Shown piece after piece: positions 1 through 11,915 of a DNA stretch of 64,000 nt. This stretch comes from Ephydatia muelleri (lineage: Eukaryota; Porifera; Demospongiae; Spongillida; Spongillidae). The position numbers and the translations under genes are program-made. The notes beneath the pieces are model-generated. The model saw only the letters and a program-made list of their open reading frames with translations, was not told where the DNA came from and did no database searches. Every line of letters begins with the position of its first letter. Positions within the stretch are counted from its first letter, which is position 1. The stretch lies in NCBI GenBank assembly GCA_013339895.1, contig JABACO010000011.1:2873306-2937305 (forward strand), written 5' to 3'.

Positions 1-555
1 AGAATAGCCTTTTCGAGGCCACCCTTATACTCGCTTAGTACGATATCCTTTGGTTCGTACAGAGAGTAGCTACAGTGAAAAAGGAAGTGCGTACATGCAA
101 CATTATGTATGTGCTAAACTATATACACCAAGGCTTGAAAGTTATGCTCTTACATGCAACACTAAAAGTTTCATGCCATGAAATCCTATGTAAACTGAAG
201 CCATTCTAATTCAATGCACAGATGATATCAGCAACCGCTACATTGCACTAGAAAGTTCAAACAATAACTGCATGCGCATCTCATAGGTCTGGAATGGAAC
301 TAAAGTCTCTTCCAACATTACATAACGACACTGACAAAAGGCAACGCTGTCGCAACGTTTCAGCTAATGTCATATGCAAACTAAGCTTAATAACTAAGGT
401 AAGAGAAGGTTACTACATTTACATACCTTTGAATAACTTTATCGGTAGTCCTCTTTCGATGGCCTCGTTGGTTTTGCAGGGTACGCCTAGCCTTCCCGTA
501 CCGCACTCTCTTCGCCAAGCAAGCAGATTCAGGACTCTCCCAAATAACGTTGCCT
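1..555. other. gene-free stretch
   Basis: No exon, repeat family or transposon end could be recognised. The open frame at 294-560 on the plus strand shows no motif and is treated as chance. Confidence 0.4.
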
Positions 556-870
556 TTTAGCGGACCGTTTCTTTTCTGGGTCTTCTTGATACCACTCGCG
601 TTCAGCAGTTCGTTTCTTTTCTGGCTCTGCTTGATACCGCTCGCGTTCAGCGGTCCGTTTCTTTTCTGGCTCTGTTTGATACCGCTCGCGTTCAGCGGTC
701 CGTTTCTTTTCTGGCTCTGCTTGATACCGCTCGCGTTCAGCGGTCCGTTTCTTTTATGGCTCTGCTTGATACCGCTCGCGTACAGCGGTCCGTTTCTTTT
801 CTGGCTCAGCTTGATACCGCTCGCGTTCAGCGGTCCGTTTCTTTTCTGGCTCTGCTTTGTTGGATGCCCG
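556..870. repeat. 45-bp minisatellite, about 7 copies
   Basis: Seven consecutive 45-bp units share a core reading CGTTTCTTTTCTGGCTCTG. Because 45 is divisible by three, the minus strand stays open across units and encodes a 15-residue basic/acidic repeat containing EKKRTAERERYQAEP. The outermost units at each end are more diverged, as expected for slippage-driven turnover. Confidence 0.9.
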
Positions 871-1026
871 TGCCGATTCTAACACATCGTCTCGAACTTC
901 AAGGTATTTCGCATGTCGTTTCGCTTGTTTCTTTTCCTGACGTGAAGGCATTTTGAGAAAAACAACTTCACTAACAAAAGAGGTTACACCAAACGACAAT
1001 TGAAGCACCAAGCGTTTATCAAACAT
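754..1026 (-). pseudogene. N-terminal fragment of a charged repeat protein, stopped inside its repeat
   Basis: This reading frame contains MPSRQEKKQAKRHAKY followed by EKKRTAERERYQAEP units of 15 residues. One unit at about 754-760 carries a GAA-to-TAA change that ends the frame. Beyond that stop the same phase continues with more units down to about 556 and then meets a second stop. From general knowledge, similar lysine/arginine/glutamate repeats occur at the N-termini of large mobile-element proteins (for example Helitron-associated) in sponges and cnidarians; I infer such an origin but see no helicase or Rep domain here. The first in-frame methionine is near 1026, but the internal MPSRQEK is the more natural start. 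Confidence 0.45.
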
Positions 1027-1428
1027 TTATAACTTACGTCTTACAAGTTATCTAATTATGCGTCTTACATAGACCGTATAGTCGATTGTTTACCAAAATA
1101 TAACATCGGCTATTTTATATGAAAGCGGCTCTTCCAGCCTATTCTGAAGCTATTGGTGGAATTTTCATTGTTTAAAAGTGTTCCTATCCCGAGTTATGCG
1201 TTGCCAAGAAGAAGAAGAAGGAGGAGACCCGCCCATTGTTCCGGGACTGGGTACGAGGACGGACAGTACCCTTTTGTTCTCTACAACCACGCGGTTCTGT
1301 GACATAAAACTTCAACGATCCGATCATCGGGATTCTTGTTAGAGACGGGTCGCGTATTTGTAATGAGATTCATAGTCGGGGTCAAATCCTATATGGAAGT
1401 TTCTAGCGAAACTTCCGATAAAAAATTC

Positions 1429-2214
1429 GTATACTTACCATTATTATTAAAAAAATTTAACCTCCCTCCCTCCCTCCTTTCGTAAATTTAAATCAATTTA
1501 TCACCACTTATAAAGACGCCAGAGGAAAAAACTTATGAAACAAGTAAATACAAACATTCTCTAACGAGAAAGTTGTTGGTATATAGGATTGACCAATGGT
1601 GGTGTAAAAAGCACGGAAACAAGAGTGACAGAAATTTGACTGGAAAATTGAAATAGGCCTATATTTAGCCCCACCACCACTTTGCCTGCTGCCCCCCTGG
1701 CCGCTGCCACCACCACCCACATGGCTCCCATGGCCACAACGAGGCCGCCGCGCCAATAGAAGAGGGTGGAAACGAGGAGGTCGAGGACAAGGCCGAACAA
1801 TCAATAACATAAATAACTCGTATACTTACCATTTCTATTATTAAAAATTTTAACCTCCCTCCCTCCTTTCGTAAATTAGAATCAATTTGTCACCACTTAT
1901 AAAGACGCCAGAGGAAAAAACTTATGAAACAAGTAAATAAAAACATTCTCTAACGAGAAAGTTGTTGGTATATAGGATTGACCAATGGTGGTGTAAAAAG
2001 CACGGAAACAAGAGTGACAGAAATTTGACTGGAAAATTGAAATAGGCCTATATTTAGCCCATTACTCAGGCATGTACTGTACGTTAGTGTGCTAAGCATA
2101 GGCTATTTCAATTTTCCAGTCAAATTTCAGTCACTCTTGTTTCCGTGCTTTTTACACCACCATTGGTCAATACTATATACCAACAACTTTCTCGTTAGAG
2201 AATGTTTTTATTTA
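1429..2214. repeat. direct plus inverted repeat cluster (foldback-like)
   Basis: A segment of about 240 bp at 1429-1669 recurs in the same orientation at 1819-2060. Its distal part recurs inverted at about 2099-2213, so 1919-2213 could fold into a hairpin with a stem of about 110 bp and a short loop. The two direct copies are separated by about 150 bp of GC-rich sequence. A diverged relative occurs at 20095-20160, so this is a dispersed family. I could not define target-site duplications. Confidence 0.75.
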
Positions 2215-2864
2215 CTTGTAGAACTATTACTTCATGATTGCCTAGGCTTGTAGGGATTCTGGCCCGGCCCCGCGAATCTTACATGTATTATTATTTTTCG
2301 CTGCCCAGGGCTGCGGGGCCCCTAAAGGCACGGGGCCTGTAGGCAATTGCCTACTTTGCCTTATGGTTCATCCGGCACTGATTTCGACCCCTGCCACTTA
2401 CACATTCAATCTGCACAAAGCATGATGGTCACATTTCATCCCATCCACACACCTACCTACACTGTCACTACTTGGATGCTGAGAATGACTTGCTACACAT
2501 CTGGCCCTTCCACCCAAAAATCATTGACTGAACAGCTAACATCTGCCATGCAGTAACTCACCTCCCTTCCCCTATTTAAGTGACTTACTTCAGACACTAC
2601 TAGTGCCCACTGACAGGGCACTCCCAGCCATTTACGTGGCCCATCTCTAACACTACTACTCCGAGCCATTTACATGGTGCATGCGCCACACCCATTGTGT
2701 TGGGTGAACTCAGAATTGCTCTGGAACAAACTGATGTTTCATAACCATGCAGTGACATCATTATTAAGTAAACACTGAGCACTGCAATTTACCAATGCCC
2801 AGAGGCATATCATACATGTAAATGGCCAGAAGAGATACACATCACACAAATAATTTGTTCTCAC
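2215..2864. other. gene-free stretch downstream of ROCO gene A exons
   Basis: By analogy with gene B, the COR-bearing exon of gene A should follow the exon at 2865-2915. No such coding sequence is visible in this interval or down to position 1. Confidence 0.5.
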
Positions 2865-5800
2865 CTTTAAAAGACGAGTTGCTGTTGACATGGGCTTTGA
2901 AAGGTTGATGATAGCCTTCAACTAGAACAAGCAAACATAAAATAAATACATGGTGTGCATTAATAGAGATGTCTTTGGCTGGTTAGAAAAGTCACCAATT
3001 AAATATGCCTTTTTAAGGACTCATTCTAAGCTAGAATTTTGGTACAGCAGGATTGCATTAATAATTAGCATTAAAACACCGGCCAAAAGATTCTGTTTTA
3101 ATTTATTTTTATTTTTATTTTTAACAAAGCATTACATTATGGTGGAGAAATATTCCCGATTGTATATTTTGTGGTACATTTTATGGATGTTAAATCAAAA
3201 GGCTCATTGCATGCATTATTTTGGTTGGCTAAATTCAATACATGTACCACCTAATGGACATGCTAAAGGGTCCCACTACCTGGTCCCTAGCCCATTCATC
3301 ACTCAGCTCACCTGCGTCAATGTACTCTTTCCAGAGCCGGAATGACCACATATCACAACCTTTCCATATGAATCAGCAGGAAAGCTGGCGCATATTTTCA
3401 CAATTTTGTTAAGCAGACCAATAGATTTGTACCCAGCAACCATCATGGCTGTACGACCTTCATTGTTCATCAGATTGATGACAATACCAGGATGGGATAG
3501 GAGTGCTCTAACACAGTTGGTATGATCCCTGATGGCAGCTAGATGTAAAGCAGTGTCTTTATTCTGGTGGTAAGAACAATGGTCTCAGTGTAAACAATTA
3601 CATGTACACACAGGATCATCAATAATGCCACAAAAAATCAGCCAACACATAGCACATATGTGCACCTCCACGCAATGCTGGAAGAGCACTTAACTCCACC
3701 TCATTTTTACACCAATATATGCATGGTACCTGAGTGACATAACTCAATCTAATGCTCCACTAAATAATTTAAGTGCTGGCCACATATATATATAATAACA
3801 GGCATGTCAGCTACATGTAGCATACACATGTACATGTATATAAGAGGATGTTGGAGAAGGCTAACTATGGGCAGAGGGTACCAACCTGGTGTTACACTAA
3901 TGAAATTTAAATTGTGCCTTCCCCCTATTTCTCTGCCAATTTTAAATATACCCCCTGGCATGCAACCTCTCCCACAGGACATTCAGTATATATTCCCAAG
4001 GACAAACAGCACTCATTCAATCCTGCAATGTGGCATATATAAGGCCCAAAGGGCAATATTTAGAAATATACACCAGGACACTACTCTACTCTCTTCATCC
4101 TAGGATCCCAGGACAATATTTATATACATTGTATATCCCCAAGGGCATCCAATCATAAATATTGTAAAATCACTCCCTTCAATATTTGCAGGACAATGTG
4201 CGCTGTCTCTCATGGTTGACAAAGAGAGATAAGATGAATAGCCACAAGAGGAATGGTTATGTCTGTCCTGCATCTGATCACAGCTGCTGCAAATTAGCTG
4301 CTTTAAAAAATGCAAAAACATTTTCAGTGAAGGAGAACCATTTGCCTCATCAACTAGGAAAATTTTGCACGCAATGCATGGTGATAAAAATAAAATAAAA
4401 TCTAGGTACATGTGTATCTCTCATGTGTTCATGGCCTATTCAATCCCACATTTACAGAAGTAACAATCTCATAGCTACAGTATCTCTCTCCTATTGCCTC
4501 CCACATACTCATGCACCCTACCCACTCCCATGACAACACATGGTGTAGCGTCGGCTGTGCACGACACCTAACATAGACGGTGTAGCGTCGGCTGTGCACG
4601 ACACCTAACATAGACTTTTGACAAGTACAACCAACACTTCACAGGGACATACAAGCACACACGCAGAGCAGGGACCAACTACCTATATCAAATTTTTGCC
4701 TATTTTATTTAGAGCGGTGGGCCCACACCAGCTCAGGGAAAAAAAAACATCACTTAGTGAGGACCTGACCCAGAGTCTTCCACTTTTATCTGTGTGGTCA
4801 TGATGTCAAGGAGCAATCTGCTACCGGTAGGACAAAACACTTGAAAAATTATACACATGTTGAAATTTCCCGGTGTCGCGTGCACTGAGACCTAGACTGA
4901 CCAATCTTCCCGCTTCCAAGGCTAATATACCCTCCACCACGTGGCCATGCTCACATGCCTCACACCTAAATCATATGTATCCAATTGCAATCGGAGAGAG
5001 CATAGTTTCTGTCTAATTCACTACGTTCAAACGACATAAACGTTTATGTACATGTACTATGAACCTTTTCCAATTGCTACAGCAATCACTATTCACTCTG
5101 GTAGGCAACAAACATTAAGGTCCTAAATGCACGCTATGCTAAGACTTACTTTCTCTCTGTATTATAATAGATTTTGTGCCGTTTTCCTAACACTGGGTCC
5201 GTGAAAATTGAATACGTAAAAATTAATCCAATTGCCTGAAAAAACAAACATGCTTTTTACTAGACTGATAGTTCAATCATCACCGGCATTTCTATCATCT
5301 CAATGTTATTCGTGGGCACTAACCTGTATGCTTTCAAAGCGACACGTACAGTTTTATGTTTTTTGGTCACGAAGGAGGACACTTTCTCCTATACAATTAA
5401 ATGAGAGCAGCTCTGGATATGCTCGTAACTACCACAATAGATAAAATGTTGGCAGTTAGCTCAAAACCTATTTGCAATGGTCTAGCTGCATGCCCGGACT
5501 TTAGCATTTCTACTTCGTTTGAGAACAAGCACTAAATTGCCAAAAATACAAGCATTAAGCCAGTGTGATGCTGGTACTGTGTGAAATGTTGAATGTGTCA
5601 ATGCATGTTTGATCAGACAAAGAAAGTGAATACGAACTTCATCAGCCTAGTCAACAACAGCACGTTAATCCTGAACATGGAGCTAGGGTCCATCAAGACA
5701 GCAATGCTGCTGCAGAAACCCCTGCAAAGGAAGATGGCAGCTGAGTTTTAGTTTTATCATCCCAAGCACAAATCATGTATGTACTGGAGCTGATGTGCTG

Positions 5801-8800
5801 CAAGGAACACCAAAGTAGCATGCAAAGGGTCCCACACATCAATACCAGATGTCAGGTGCTACATGCTAGCGAGACTGAAAAACAACACTATTAGTCAAGT
5901 CCTATGCAACTAATAGAGGACATCTTTCTAAGAGGTATGAAGGAGTGGGCATAATTGTTAGTTACAAAATGTGATAATGACTTGAAGATAGTATGCAGCA
6001 TTAAGTTCATCACAAAGCAGCTGATTGCTGGGCAGAAGGAGATGGATGACAAAGATCAGTTTCCCTATGTCGGCACACCAATAGACATGGGTATGCTCAC
6101 CACTATACCCAATACCATCAGGGATGTGCTACAGCATGAAAGGTGGCACATGTACATGTCTATTGATGCAAGGAAGCTTCTTGTACATGTATGTGCCATC
6201 TGAATACTTAGCTTCATCACACAAATCAGTAAAAGCTACACTACATGTAAGTGTCTGAGTTTTCAAGCCACAATAGATCAGCTGTGGCATAAAATTTCAA
6301 GTGTTTAACTAGATACATTCACATGTGCACAAGCATATAATACACGATGTTGTTGAATTTACATGTAAATGCAGTGAGGATATGCATGCGAAGCCTGCAA
6401 ACGTGTTCCAAATAGGACCGTTAGGTGGAAGGAGCTGGGGAATGTGTTTGTGATGAGGTCTGTGGTGTTGAAGCACGATGTAGCCACCATGCCAGGGAAG
6501 CCACCTATTGGAAGTTATACTCCATTGCGATCATTGGAGGAGGTAAGTAGCAAGAAGTACATGCAGGGATGGATCAACTTCTGTAATGACAACTTTGTCA
6601 TTGTGTAAAAAATGACGGATGTGCTTGCTCTGCTCTCAGCCCTGGACCACACCCTCACATATGCACCTTCACAATTGTGCACGTGATGAGCTGTGTGGCC
6701 TCTGCTCAGATGTGTGTCAGTTGAATTTACAATGTCTTAATTTAGGCCAAATGTTCCAAATGTGATTGTTGTTTCCCGTTCGGACCTTTTACCAAAATCC
6801 ATGTGGGCAGGCAGCTATTATCATCTTATTATTAAAAATGAATACAATAATTATGATGCAACCTTACACCATTCTTATGTAATCTTACATCATAAGCAAA
6901 AGGTGGCACAACTGAAAATGATGGCGCTGTATATTAAGGCTTCTAGCTGTTGATGTCTGAGAAGCAGCACGCAAGCTTTTTCTAATGTGACATGTTTACC
7001 AACATCTCAAACAAATAAAATTGAAAACGTATTCTGATAATTAGAGTAATGGACTTACGCGGGTGGTCTATAATGATGTGGGCGGAGGACGGGAAACAAC
7101 GATCACATTTGGAATGGCCTAATACTAGATTACTGCAAAGAGAGATAACAACATCGTTACATTTCCTATTCCAATGATTTCATCGCCCTTTTGCAGGAAA
7201 CCTGCAACGATTTGTAGTGAACACTGTGTTTTCTCATGGCACTGCGTGGGTCAATGGGTTTGAATGAACACCCCCCCATTGCTAAACGAGGTCACCAACA
7301 AATTAAAAAGATTTAGTAACTGCTGATTAATCCACCCATATTTACAACATATATATCCCATATGTTGTGTAGCATTTACGTACATGTATAAATACAATAC
7401 GTAGCGTTTACGTACTACATAATATTGCATTACATGTACATCACAAAACGTCAACTTTTAATACGGTGACCTTTTGTAATAATAAGTAATAATATTAAGG
7501 TAATACACCTTGTTTCTAAAGTTTGTGTACGCCCATGTTATTGTATGAGTAATAATGATTGGGGGGGCGGGGTAATCCTCCCCCTTGCCTTTTTCCTTCC
7601 ATACTTCTTTAATTTGTTAAATTCTAATCTGTAAGTAAGTAATTTCCAATTACCCATTGCTTTGAACATGTAAATTGGTGGAGTAGTAACTGGGGAGGGT
7701 GGCCACACCCCAAATGTATATTGTAAGGGCTCATGTATGTAATGCTGAGTAATACATGACATAAAGACACTGGTCTTTCTCCAACTGCCCTCACCTTATC
7801 TTGTTGGTTGACCTGGGCACCCCTGTCCACCAGCAGCTGCACACATCCAATATGACCCCCTTGGGATGCCTTCATCAGTGGGGTCTGCCCATCCTATCAA
7901 TATAAGTACATTTACATAATAAGACACCATATGTACATATTAAGGCTTGAAACCTGTTAGTATAGAAAAAACCGGTTGTAACAGGTTATTAAAATAGAAA
8001 AAACCGGTCGGTCACGGTGATTGTTTTAAAAATAACCGGTCGGTTAAGGTTGATTAACCGGTAATTTCCGGTTTAAAAATTAATTATCAGATCAATGATT
8101 TATGCATAACCGATGGATCAAAAGCTAAACCAGCGCTTTGCTAGTCGGGCGGGCCCTACTACGGCGTTTGGGTGACAATTAAGCCTATACCCTGCAACGG
8201 GGAGTGCAGTACAATCGGATTGCAGCGGGTTCATTATTATATATAAACGATAACATTATGTAAAATTCCAGGACAAATCTTGGTATATGCTTTTCAACCG
8301 AATACCCGACCAAACGCGGTAATAAACCCGCCCGACTAGCACTTTGCCACATGGCAAGTAAGATGATATGGTCCACGGCGTATACTAGCTCCTAAGCACG
8401 TCGCTGATCTCGCCGCGTACGACATGCTGTGCGCGCGTATACTCACTATTAGGGTGAATAGAGGAGTTGTTATAATTATATAACAAAGATTAGTTGCTAT
8501 AAATATTGATGGATCCCTTGCCTTCCGTTGTTCGCTCTCGTCCGCTTATTGTTATCTCGTGCCCAGCACTATTGCAAGTGTGATGCCACTTGCTACTATA
8601 ATTAAAATACTAACCGGTCGGTTGAGGTTGTTCAAAGTTTCTAACAACCGGTTGAAGCGGTTATTTAGCCGAAATACAACCAGTTGGGGCGGTTATTTGA
8701 TTCTCGCAATCGGTTAACCGTCGGTTAACCGGTTAACCGGAGCTCCGGAACAACCGGTTTCAAGCCTTAGTACATATACACTGTATGTGTAAACAGATAA

Positions 8801-9604
8801 GACAGTACACAAGGACATATGCCAAATGTACACATGTACCACACATTGTTCAACAATACATACATTTCCACTATACTGTCCATTACCTCGTATCACAACT
8901 CTTGTGTTGCAAGTAAATACAATGAAGGGAGCAGTTCCCCCTCCTCCCCCATCCCCTGAATTTAAGCAGCTAAAGAAAAGATGGTAATTGAAAATGTGTG
9001 TGCATGTAGATGTAACTAAAAAGATAAAATTGGTGATGTAAGATTATGTTCAATACAAGTACTGTCACGCCGTAAATGGTCCGGGCTATAACCAGTCCGA
9101 CCGGACTGTCCATGGTGCTACAGACGGTTCCCCCCAGACCATCCATGGTCACTACCCATGGTCTCCCTCTGCTACATATGGTCCCCCTTTTGTAGTCACA
9201 AATATGTCAACCTTTTCGAGCCGACCATAAAACGTAAGATTCATGCATATACCGGTACGTGGGCCATATTTCTCGAGGCAGAGCATGCACTGAGCTGTTT
9301 TTAAAATGAGTGGTGAGTATATCAGCAAAGAGGAATAGTATTGTGACAAATTCGATGCGTGCACAGATTTCCTTCGTTACGCTAGCTCAATGTTCTAAAA
9401 CTTCCAAGTGCAGTATCGGACGGAGAGATATCATTAATTTGCAACGACATGCATCAAGCTTAACTTAAGATAATTTTTTTGAGACAGTTACATGTATGTA
9501 ATGTGTAGTATTGGTATGTGTACTGTGTCGATCTGCTGTGCAGTATTCGTATGTACATGTATAGTGGCGAATCCAGGAGGAGGGGGGGAGGAGAGGGCGG
9601 CTCC

Positions 9605-9644
<40 letters not shown>

Positions 9645-10207
9645 CACAAGGATTACCGAGGTATCTACCCCTAGCCACCTTTTGACTGCTGTCTGTAACA
9701 CATTGGGGTCAAGATGGAGGCTAGGATATGTAGACAGCAATCGAGTAGGCAGGTAGATTAGCAAAGTGAATGCATAATTTCCATAATTCCTTGTTTCCCT
9801 TACTTTCTAGTCAATTGCTGTCTACAAATCCTACATCACCAATTTTATGCAGTCCAATACAAGAGCCATTCTTGCCAGGTCAGGACTTGTCCCCGTGGAT
9901 AATTGTCCACATATGTGATACTAGCTATCATATGGATACAAATCGCGGTACAGTCACAGTGTACTACTAGTTAAAGTACCCCAAAAGCTACGCCCAACTT
10001 TAAAAATACTTTGTACAATCACTGCCCCGTTATCCACAGACGTAGGCCTATGAATCGGTCGATGAGACCTCACAAGAAACCAAACGTTACCAAAGGCCAT
10101 GCATGCATGCACGCAAGACTTAGCCGCATAACCGGCTTCGATTATTAAACGACCTACGGAACGTAGTTATGCTTTGAGTTTCACGTTACCTTTTTGGAGG
10201 ACGCCAT
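2865..10207 (-). CDS. ROCO-family gene A (partial): ankyrin repeats and Roc GTPase N-terminal half
   Basis: Four exons are supported. Exon 10190-10207 reads MASSKK and has a GT donor. Exon 7795-7893 is 99 bp and encodes one ankyrin repeat beginning DGQTPLMKASQGGH. Exon 3312-3563 is 252 bp and encodes an ankyrin unit (NKDTALHLAAIRDH) running into the P-loop GHSGSGKSTLTQ with a CAG/gtgag donor. Exon 2865-2915 is 51 bp and encodes AIINLSKPMSTATRLLK. All junctions are phase 0, and exon order and boundaries mirror gene B (15738-28261), including the MASS start. Roc domains are Ras-like GTPases paired with COR dimerisation domains. The exons for Roc switch II, G4, COR and Death are absent from the window, so the gene either continues left of position 1 or is truncated. 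Whether the MASSKK exon joins directly to the first ankyrin exon is inferred. Introns hold a solo DIRS-type repeat, a TA-flanked MITE and a hAT-like MITE. Confidence 0.72.
4484..5047 (-). mobile_element. solo A-B terminal repeat of the Ngaro/DIRS-like family
   Basis: On the minus strand this is colinear with the A2-B2 terminal region at 47068-47630 of the Ngaro-like element, with no internal coding sequence. It starts in the A region (ATAAACGTTTATGTCG) and ends in the B region (GCACAGCCGACGCTACACC and onward). The B part contains a perfect tandem duplication of a 37-bp stretch at about 4542-4615. A solo A-B unit is what recombination between A1 and A2 of a full element would leave. It lies in an intron of ROCO gene A in the same transcriptional orientation. 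Confidence 0.8.
5048..6742. other. intron of gene A, no gene recognised
   Basis: Short open stretches occur (for example 5955-6203 and an exon-like stretch before a GTAAGT at about 6543 on the plus strand), but none carries a recognisable domain. ACATGT-type palindromes are frequent. Confidence 0.4.
6745..7119. mobile_element. mariner/Tc1-type MITE, TA target
   Basis: Inverted ends read GGCCAAATGTTCCAAATG on the left and the complement of GGCCATTCCAAATGTGAT on the right. The arms continue for about 30 bp with one small indel. Both ends are flanked by TA (6743-6744 and 7120-7121), the expected target duplication of Tc1/mariner elements. No transposase is encoded in the 375 bp. Confidence 0.7.
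7941..8769. mobile_element. non-autonomous hAT-like element with 8-bp target duplication
   Basis: The ends are perfect 14-bp inverted repeats (TAAGGCTTGAAACC and its complement). They are flanked by an exact 8-bp direct repeat, GTACATAT, at 7933-7940 and 8770-8777. An 8-bp duplication is the hAT hallmark. Within about 170 bp of each end there are many AACCGGT or close variants, which resemble transposase-binding subterminal repeats. The interior has no transposase. The element sits in an intron of ROCO gene A between its first and ankyrin exons. Confidence 0.85.
8778..10189. other. gene A intron, low-complexity and hAT-terminus-like fragment
   Basis: Nothing coding was recognised. Near 9565 the text TAGTGGCGAATCCAGGAGG resembles the common hAT terminus (CAGTGGCGGATCCAGG type) and immediately precedes the poly-C tract, so a decayed insertion end is possible. 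Confidence 0.4.
9606..9642. repeat. poly-C tract (37 nt)
   Basis: Uninterrupted run of 37 C. Such long homopolymers are prone to assembly and length error. On the minus strand it is a G-run able to form G-quadruplexes. Confidence 0.9.
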
Positions 10208-11564
10208 TGTAATGTTTGTGCTCAATCACGATTCCGGTCGGATTGATCAGCAACAAATAGTAAATATTATATCTGTATATAGGCCGCCAAACCCTTTATT
10301 GTTATTAAATTTATTATCTAGCTATTACAACACTAAATATATAGCGTATGTACAAGAGTACGAGTATGTTGGTGTATTTATAGAGAAGAGCTCTGGTTTG
10401 TAACCGCTTGTTGAAGACAAAGACAACACGGAGCCGTGGCCCTGGAGGCCGACCAAACGTTATACGACCGGTGTCACGTAAAATTGGGGACCCGTCACCT
10501 ATTTTCTGGAAATCTGGGGAACCCGTGGTCCTCCCCGTCCCTCGGTAAATTGGGATCATCGATCCGATAAGCAACCCCATGGAGTTGCGATAATATAATT
10601 AGAAACATCATCGACACGCACTTGTAGTAGGTACTTTAATAAATTTTTGAAAATTAATATAACTTGAACTTTTATGTATACCCTAACAGAGCAAAATGAA
10701 TGCATCAAAAATATGCTTTTGCCAATGAAAACAGATTAGTATTTCAAAAGTTATAGCGTTTCAAACATTGCATCGCGGGTAACTAACAATGTACGCAATG
10801 TGAATGGACCGCGATATAAAAAATGTGACCGCTTGACTTCTCCATGCAGCTACTGTAAAAGTATTCAAGATAATGATGCCATAATGCATAAAATACAACA
10901 TAGATACTCTTGATAAGGCTCACAGTGTCAAATACACAGTATATCTAAATTTAGGTCTCCATTTATGCAACCCGCTGCCAATAGCCCATATTGTGATATT
11001 GTAATGTTCTCTCCTTCTACTTCGCTGTCATTCTTCCAATATGTAATAATTACTTTAGGACTTCTCTGATCGCTTTACACATATTATATAGCACATTGTG
11101 ATGCTACCATAGCTGTTCAAAATACAGACCATTAATAACTGACTGACAATTGCTTAATATTTTATTCCTTTTACATTCCAAGGTATCTGGAAATTAATTT
11201 GATAAATCAACTTCCTCTAGTGCCACACATTGCAACTTCTTTTCTATCTTCCTCCTCAGTTAAACTACTCTCTTCTTATCTTTAGGTCTCTGTTCTTGTA
11301 GATATAAAAATGTTGTTTACTAACTAACTTTACAGATTTAACTATATTTTCTTACTCGTTCTGAGAATGTGTGCGCACACAACTTCTGCATTGTCCCATT
11401 TTAGTTTTCCAACAAGGAACCTACTTTAATATTAGACGCTTCTTCTATATTGTGGTCGCATCACCCATGCAACTGATCACTTTGACATATAATTGGTGCC
11501 GCACATGCCGACACAAAACAAAACGTCACATGACATGATCCTCATACTACCGAGAACCTACATA

Positions 11565-11915
11565 CAGAACAGGGACCAACTACCTATATAGCTAAGCTTT
11601 TGATTTTGAGCCTACTTTATTTAGCGATGGTGGTGGGCCCTTACCACCTCAGGGGAAAAAACCTCACTGAAGTGAGGGGAAAAACCATGCCGGCTCTATT
11701 CAAACAAAATATCACGACATGGCATATAGCCACAACTAATATACAGTTGTATTAAGAATCATGATGCTTCCTGATCTGCTGCCACTGGCCTGCTTATTCT
11801 CAAGATCTCTAGACTTCAGCCTGTGCATAAGATAAAACACCACTGGGGGGGGGGGGGGGGGGGGGGGGGGGGTAGAGTGACCGTGCACATGACACCTAGC
11901 GGAATGCTCACACAT
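11565..11915 (-). mobile_element. diverged fragment of the Ngaro/DIRS-like terminal repeat
   Basis: The stretch from CAGGGACCAACTACCTATAT through the GGTGGGCCC and AACCTCACT segments to about 11690 matches the spacer of the A2-B2 terminal region at 4665-4770 and (inverted) 47400-47500. A second short match at about 11880-11905 (GTGCACATGACACCTAGC) corresponds to the B region. The copy is much more diverged than that at 4484-5047, so it is an older insertion. Confidence 0.6.
11845..11872. repeat. poly-G tract (28 nt)
   Basis: Uninterrupted G28 lies between the two matching segments of the decayed terminal repeat. It is a potential G-quadruplex and a likely site of assembly error. Confidence 0.9.

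Noticed and set aside
2236..2350. Possible inverted repeat around GGGGCCCCT and CCGGCCCCG
   Set aside because: Complementarity is short and GC-driven, and no flanking duplication was found.
9460..9764. Poly-glycine and poly-proline frames on both strands
   Set aside because: Translations of the C37 homopolymer.
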